From: Chitinivibrionia bacterium
GTDB taxonomy: Bacteria > Fibrobacterota > Chitinivibrionia > Chitinivibrionales > Chitinivibrionaceae
DNA length: 33,344 bases
Reading direction: 5' to 3'
Assembly (NCBI GenBank): GCA_009779925.1
Contig: WRAZ01000024.1
Coordinates: forward strand, 1-33,344
This document shows positions 31,770 through 33,344 of this stretch, piece by piece; position 1 is the stretch's first letter, and each line of letters starts with the position of its first letter. The notes beneath the pieces are model-generated. The model made no database searches. It saw nothing but the letters and a program-made list of their open reading frames with translations, and was not told the origin of the DNA. The translations under genes were made by a program, and so were the position numbers.

Positions 31770-32564
31770 ATGAGCGTGCAAATAAGTGAAAAAGCGGTTA
31801 TCGGAAAAAATCTAGAACTCGGTACAGGCGTCCAAATCGCCCCATTTGCGGTTATTGAAGACAACGTCCAAATCGCGGACGGAGCAATTATCGGCTCCTA
31901 CGCGTTTATCGGAAGCAATACTAAAATCGGAAAAGATTGCCGAATTTTTAACGGAGCGAGCGTCGGCACGGTTGCGCAAGATTTAAAATACCGCGACGAA
32001 GCCGCAACCTTGGAAATCGGCGACAGAACAATAATTCGTGAGTTTTGCACTCTGAACAAGGGAACTTCGGCTAACAACGGAATTACAAAAATCGGAAGCG
32101 ATTGCGCACTTCTTGCCTATTGCCACATTGCCCACGACTGCGAAGTCGGCGACTTCTTTGTTTCCTCGAACGGCTTGGCAATGGCAGGACACACAACAGT
32201 CGGACGAAACGTAATTTGCGGCGGAAACGTCGGAATACACCAGTTCACGGTAATCGGCGATTATTCGTTTATTGGCGCTTACGCGTATGTAAATATGGAC
32301 ATTGTCCCGTATTCGCTTGTGGCAATCGCGGACGGAAGCACTTTTATCGCAGGACACAACAAGGTAGGTTTAGAGCGCAACGGTTTTACGAATGAAGACG
32401 TAAGCGCAATAAAGAAAATGTATAAACTCCTCTTCAGAAGCGGCTTAACACTCGAAGATGCAAAGGCGAAAATAGTCGCGCAGATGAGTGATGATGACAT
32501 CAGAAAGAGAATGCTTGAATTCTTAAATAAATCGCAAAGAGGACTTTTACGCACAAGAGTTTAA
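31770..32564 (+). CDS. lpxA: UDP-N-acetylglucosamine acyltransferase LpxA
   Basis: First enzyme of lipid A synthesis; it moves a 3-hydroxyacyl chain from ACP to UDP-GlcNAc. The protein (264 aa) is a left-handed beta-helix of hexapeptide repeats (VIGKNLELGTGVQIAPFAVIE onwards) with the catalytic His122 in CHIAHDC and the GGNVGIHQF turn. The C-terminal helical domain ends the chain at normal length. It lies 24 bases after lpxC-fabZ in the same operon. Confidence 0.96.
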   Translation: MSVQISEKAVIGKNLELGTGVQIAPFAVIEDNVQIADGAIIGSYAFIGSNTKIGKDCRIFNGASVGTVAQDLKYRDEAATLEIGDRTIIREFCTLNKGTSANNGITKIGSDCALLAYCHIAHDCEVGDFFVSSNGLAMAGHTTVGRNVICGGNVGIHQFTVIGDYSFIGAYAYVNMDIVPYSLVAIADGSTFIAGHNKVGLERNGFTNEDVSAIKKMYKLLFRSGLTLEDAKAKIVAQMSDDDIRKRMLEFLNKSQRGLLRTRV

Positions 32565-32592
32565 TTTACCCTTGATTTTTGCCGCGGGAATA

Positions 32593-32601
32593 TAGTATTT
32601 T
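32593..32601 (+). promoter_or_regulatory. promoter element before the tRNA pair
   Basis: TAGTATTTT, 17 bases before the mature 5' end of tRNA-Pro; TTGATT lies upstream at about 32572. Confidence 0.5.
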
Positions 32602-32617
32602 CCCATCTGAAATTTTA

Positions 32618-32694
32618 CGGAGAGTAGCGTAGCTTGGTATCGCGTCTGGTTTGGGACCAGAAGGTCGCGGGTTCAAATCCTGCCTCTCCGACCA
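32618..32694 (+). tRNA. tRNA-Pro (TGG)
   Basis: Acceptor CGGAGAG/CTCTCCG, anticodon loop TTTGGGA, T-loop TTCAAAT and an encoded CCA. Confidence 0.96.
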
Positions 32695-32701
32695 CTATTT
32701 T

Positions 32702-32775
32702 GCACCCTTAGCTCAGCTGGATAGAGCAACTGCCTTCTAAGCAGTAGGTCTCAGGTTCGAATCCTGAAGGGTGTA
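32702..32775 (+). tRNA. tRNA-Arg (TCT)
   Basis: Acceptor GCACCCT/AGGGTGT (terminal G-U), anticodon loop CTTCTAA, T-loop TTCGAAT; no encoded CCA. Seven bases after tRNA-Pro. Confidence 0.95.
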
Positions 32776-32804
32776 TTTTTCACATTCCCAAACGGGGGTC
32801 TATT

Positions 32805-33344
32805 TTGAAAATATTCGCAACTATATTCATCCTCGTTCTTGCACAAACGCTTGTTTTTGCGCGCAGTGTATCCGATTTGGAAACACAAATTCAAAACCAT
32901 CGAAACCGCGCGGATTCCCTGCAAACTTTAATTTCGAGAAGCGAGAGAAGGATTACGGAGCTTGCAAAAACAGAAGACGAGCAACTATTACGCCTCAACG
33001 AGATGGAAAAAGCAATAGAAACAAGCCTTAATCTGATAGAAATCGTGCAAAACCAAATAGACTCTTTAAGCGTTCAGAGAGAACAGACGTCTGCGGCTCT
33101 GTCGCTTACGCAATCTGCACTCGACAGTCGCAGAGAAATTATGACAAGAAGACTTGTGCAAATGTATAAAATGGGCGAGCCGACGATTTTGTCAATCATT
33201 TTGGGTGCAAATTCACCGACAGATATAGTAAATCGCATAAGATATATGCAGGATTTGAACAGATACGACAGAAATTTATTAGATACAATAAGACAAAACG
33301 AGAGTGAACTTTTAGAATTAAGCCTTGTTTACGAAGCGGAAAAC
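32805..33344 (+). CDS. EnvC-like murein hydrolase activator, N-terminal part (3' end outside window)
   Basis: The frame starts with TTG, six bases after GGGGG, and stays open to the last base (180 codons). A signal peptide (FATIFILVLAQTLVFA) is followed by a long coiled coil (VSDLETQIQNHRNRADSLQ onwards) and then RRLVQMYKMGEPTILSIILG with NRIRYMQDLNRYDRNLL. These blocks are typical of EnvC/NlpD-type activators of septal amidases and M23 peptidases. The LytM domain would lie beyond the window. It acts in the periplasm on daughter-cell separation. Confidence 0.85.
   Translation, partial: MKIFATIFILVLAQTLVFARSVSDLETQIQNHRNRADSLQTLISRSERRITELAKTEDEQLLRLNEMEKAIETSLNLIEIVQNQIDSLSVQREQTSAALSLTQSALDSRREIMTRRLVQMYKMGEPTILSIILGANSPTDIVNRIRYMQDLNRYDRNLLDTIRQNESELLELSLVYEAEN

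Noticed and set aside
1-33344. CRISPR array
   Set aside because: No regularly spaced identical short repeats or cas genes are present.

Overview
The window looks like a core chromosomal segment of a Gram-negative bacterium of the Fibrobacteres-Chlorobi-Bacteroidetes (FCB) kind. It has a fused LpxC-FabZ gene followed by lpxA, many signal-peptide and outer-membrane proteins, a prepilin peptidase, and TAnTATTTT promoter elements. A FlgM-like gene behind a near-consensus sigma-28 promoter points to a flagellated member, for instance a Chitinivibrio-like Fibrobacterota lineage. That placement is inference, since no rRNA is present.

Layout. 1-1882: 3' part of ftsK, then uppP and a bidirectional terminator. 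1916-4869 (minus): a LacI-like sensor fused to a PP2C/SpoIIE phosphatase, and a small Cys-rich protein. 5046-9895 (plus): rpmE, prfA (apparently with an AUU start), prmC, clpP, clpX and ispD. 9949-14450 (minus): an accessory stretch with two small membrane proteins, three paralogous 27-residue membrane peptides, an outer-membrane protein and an MNT/HEPN pair. 14498-15747 (plus): a DapA-family gene and a FlgM-like gene. 15810-25930 (minus): pilD, envelope proteins and lipoproteins, fabI, a YugP-type protease, two tRNAs, a CT398-like zinc-ribbon protein and pdxJ. 25947-27158 (minus): a divergent polysaccharide deacetylase. 27239-28300 (plus): a LipM-like gene and a small Cys protein. 28412-28792 (minus): a small secreted protein. 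29276-33344 (plus): a TPR protein, a candidate small RNA, lpxC-fabZ, lpxA, two tRNAs and the 5' part of an EnvC-like gene.

Main discovery. Six minus-strand transcription units share one 5' leader RNA of about 220-250 nt that I do not recognise as a named family. Each starts 5-8 bases after an AT-rich -10 element. Each has a 13-20 bp closing stem (P1) formed by the first transcribed bases, and an inner hairpin whose loop carries GG(C/U)UGUUYUG. About 15 nt after P1 lies GGC(A/G)GAACAGCC, complementary to that loop. The start codon follows 43-66 nt later. The imperfect positions in the stems are G-U pairs on the minus strand (A-C mismatches on the plus strand), which fixes the transcribed strand and supports an RNA structure. 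Three copies lead into 27-aa membrane peptides, and three into a signal-peptide outer-membrane protein, a lipoprotein/OMP operon and a small secreted protein. Four of the six also share a perfect palindromic operator, AAACAA-N5-TTGTTT, upstream of the promoter. Two of those carry echoes of the 3' end of ispD. Together this looks like a repeated envelope-protein regulon or cassette family.

Other points of interest: a candidate small RNA with three C-rich anti-Shine-Dalgarno-like segments behind a promoter resembling the sigma-28 site, the AUU start of RF1, and a 41-nt perfect palindrome over the stop codon of the LipM-like gene.
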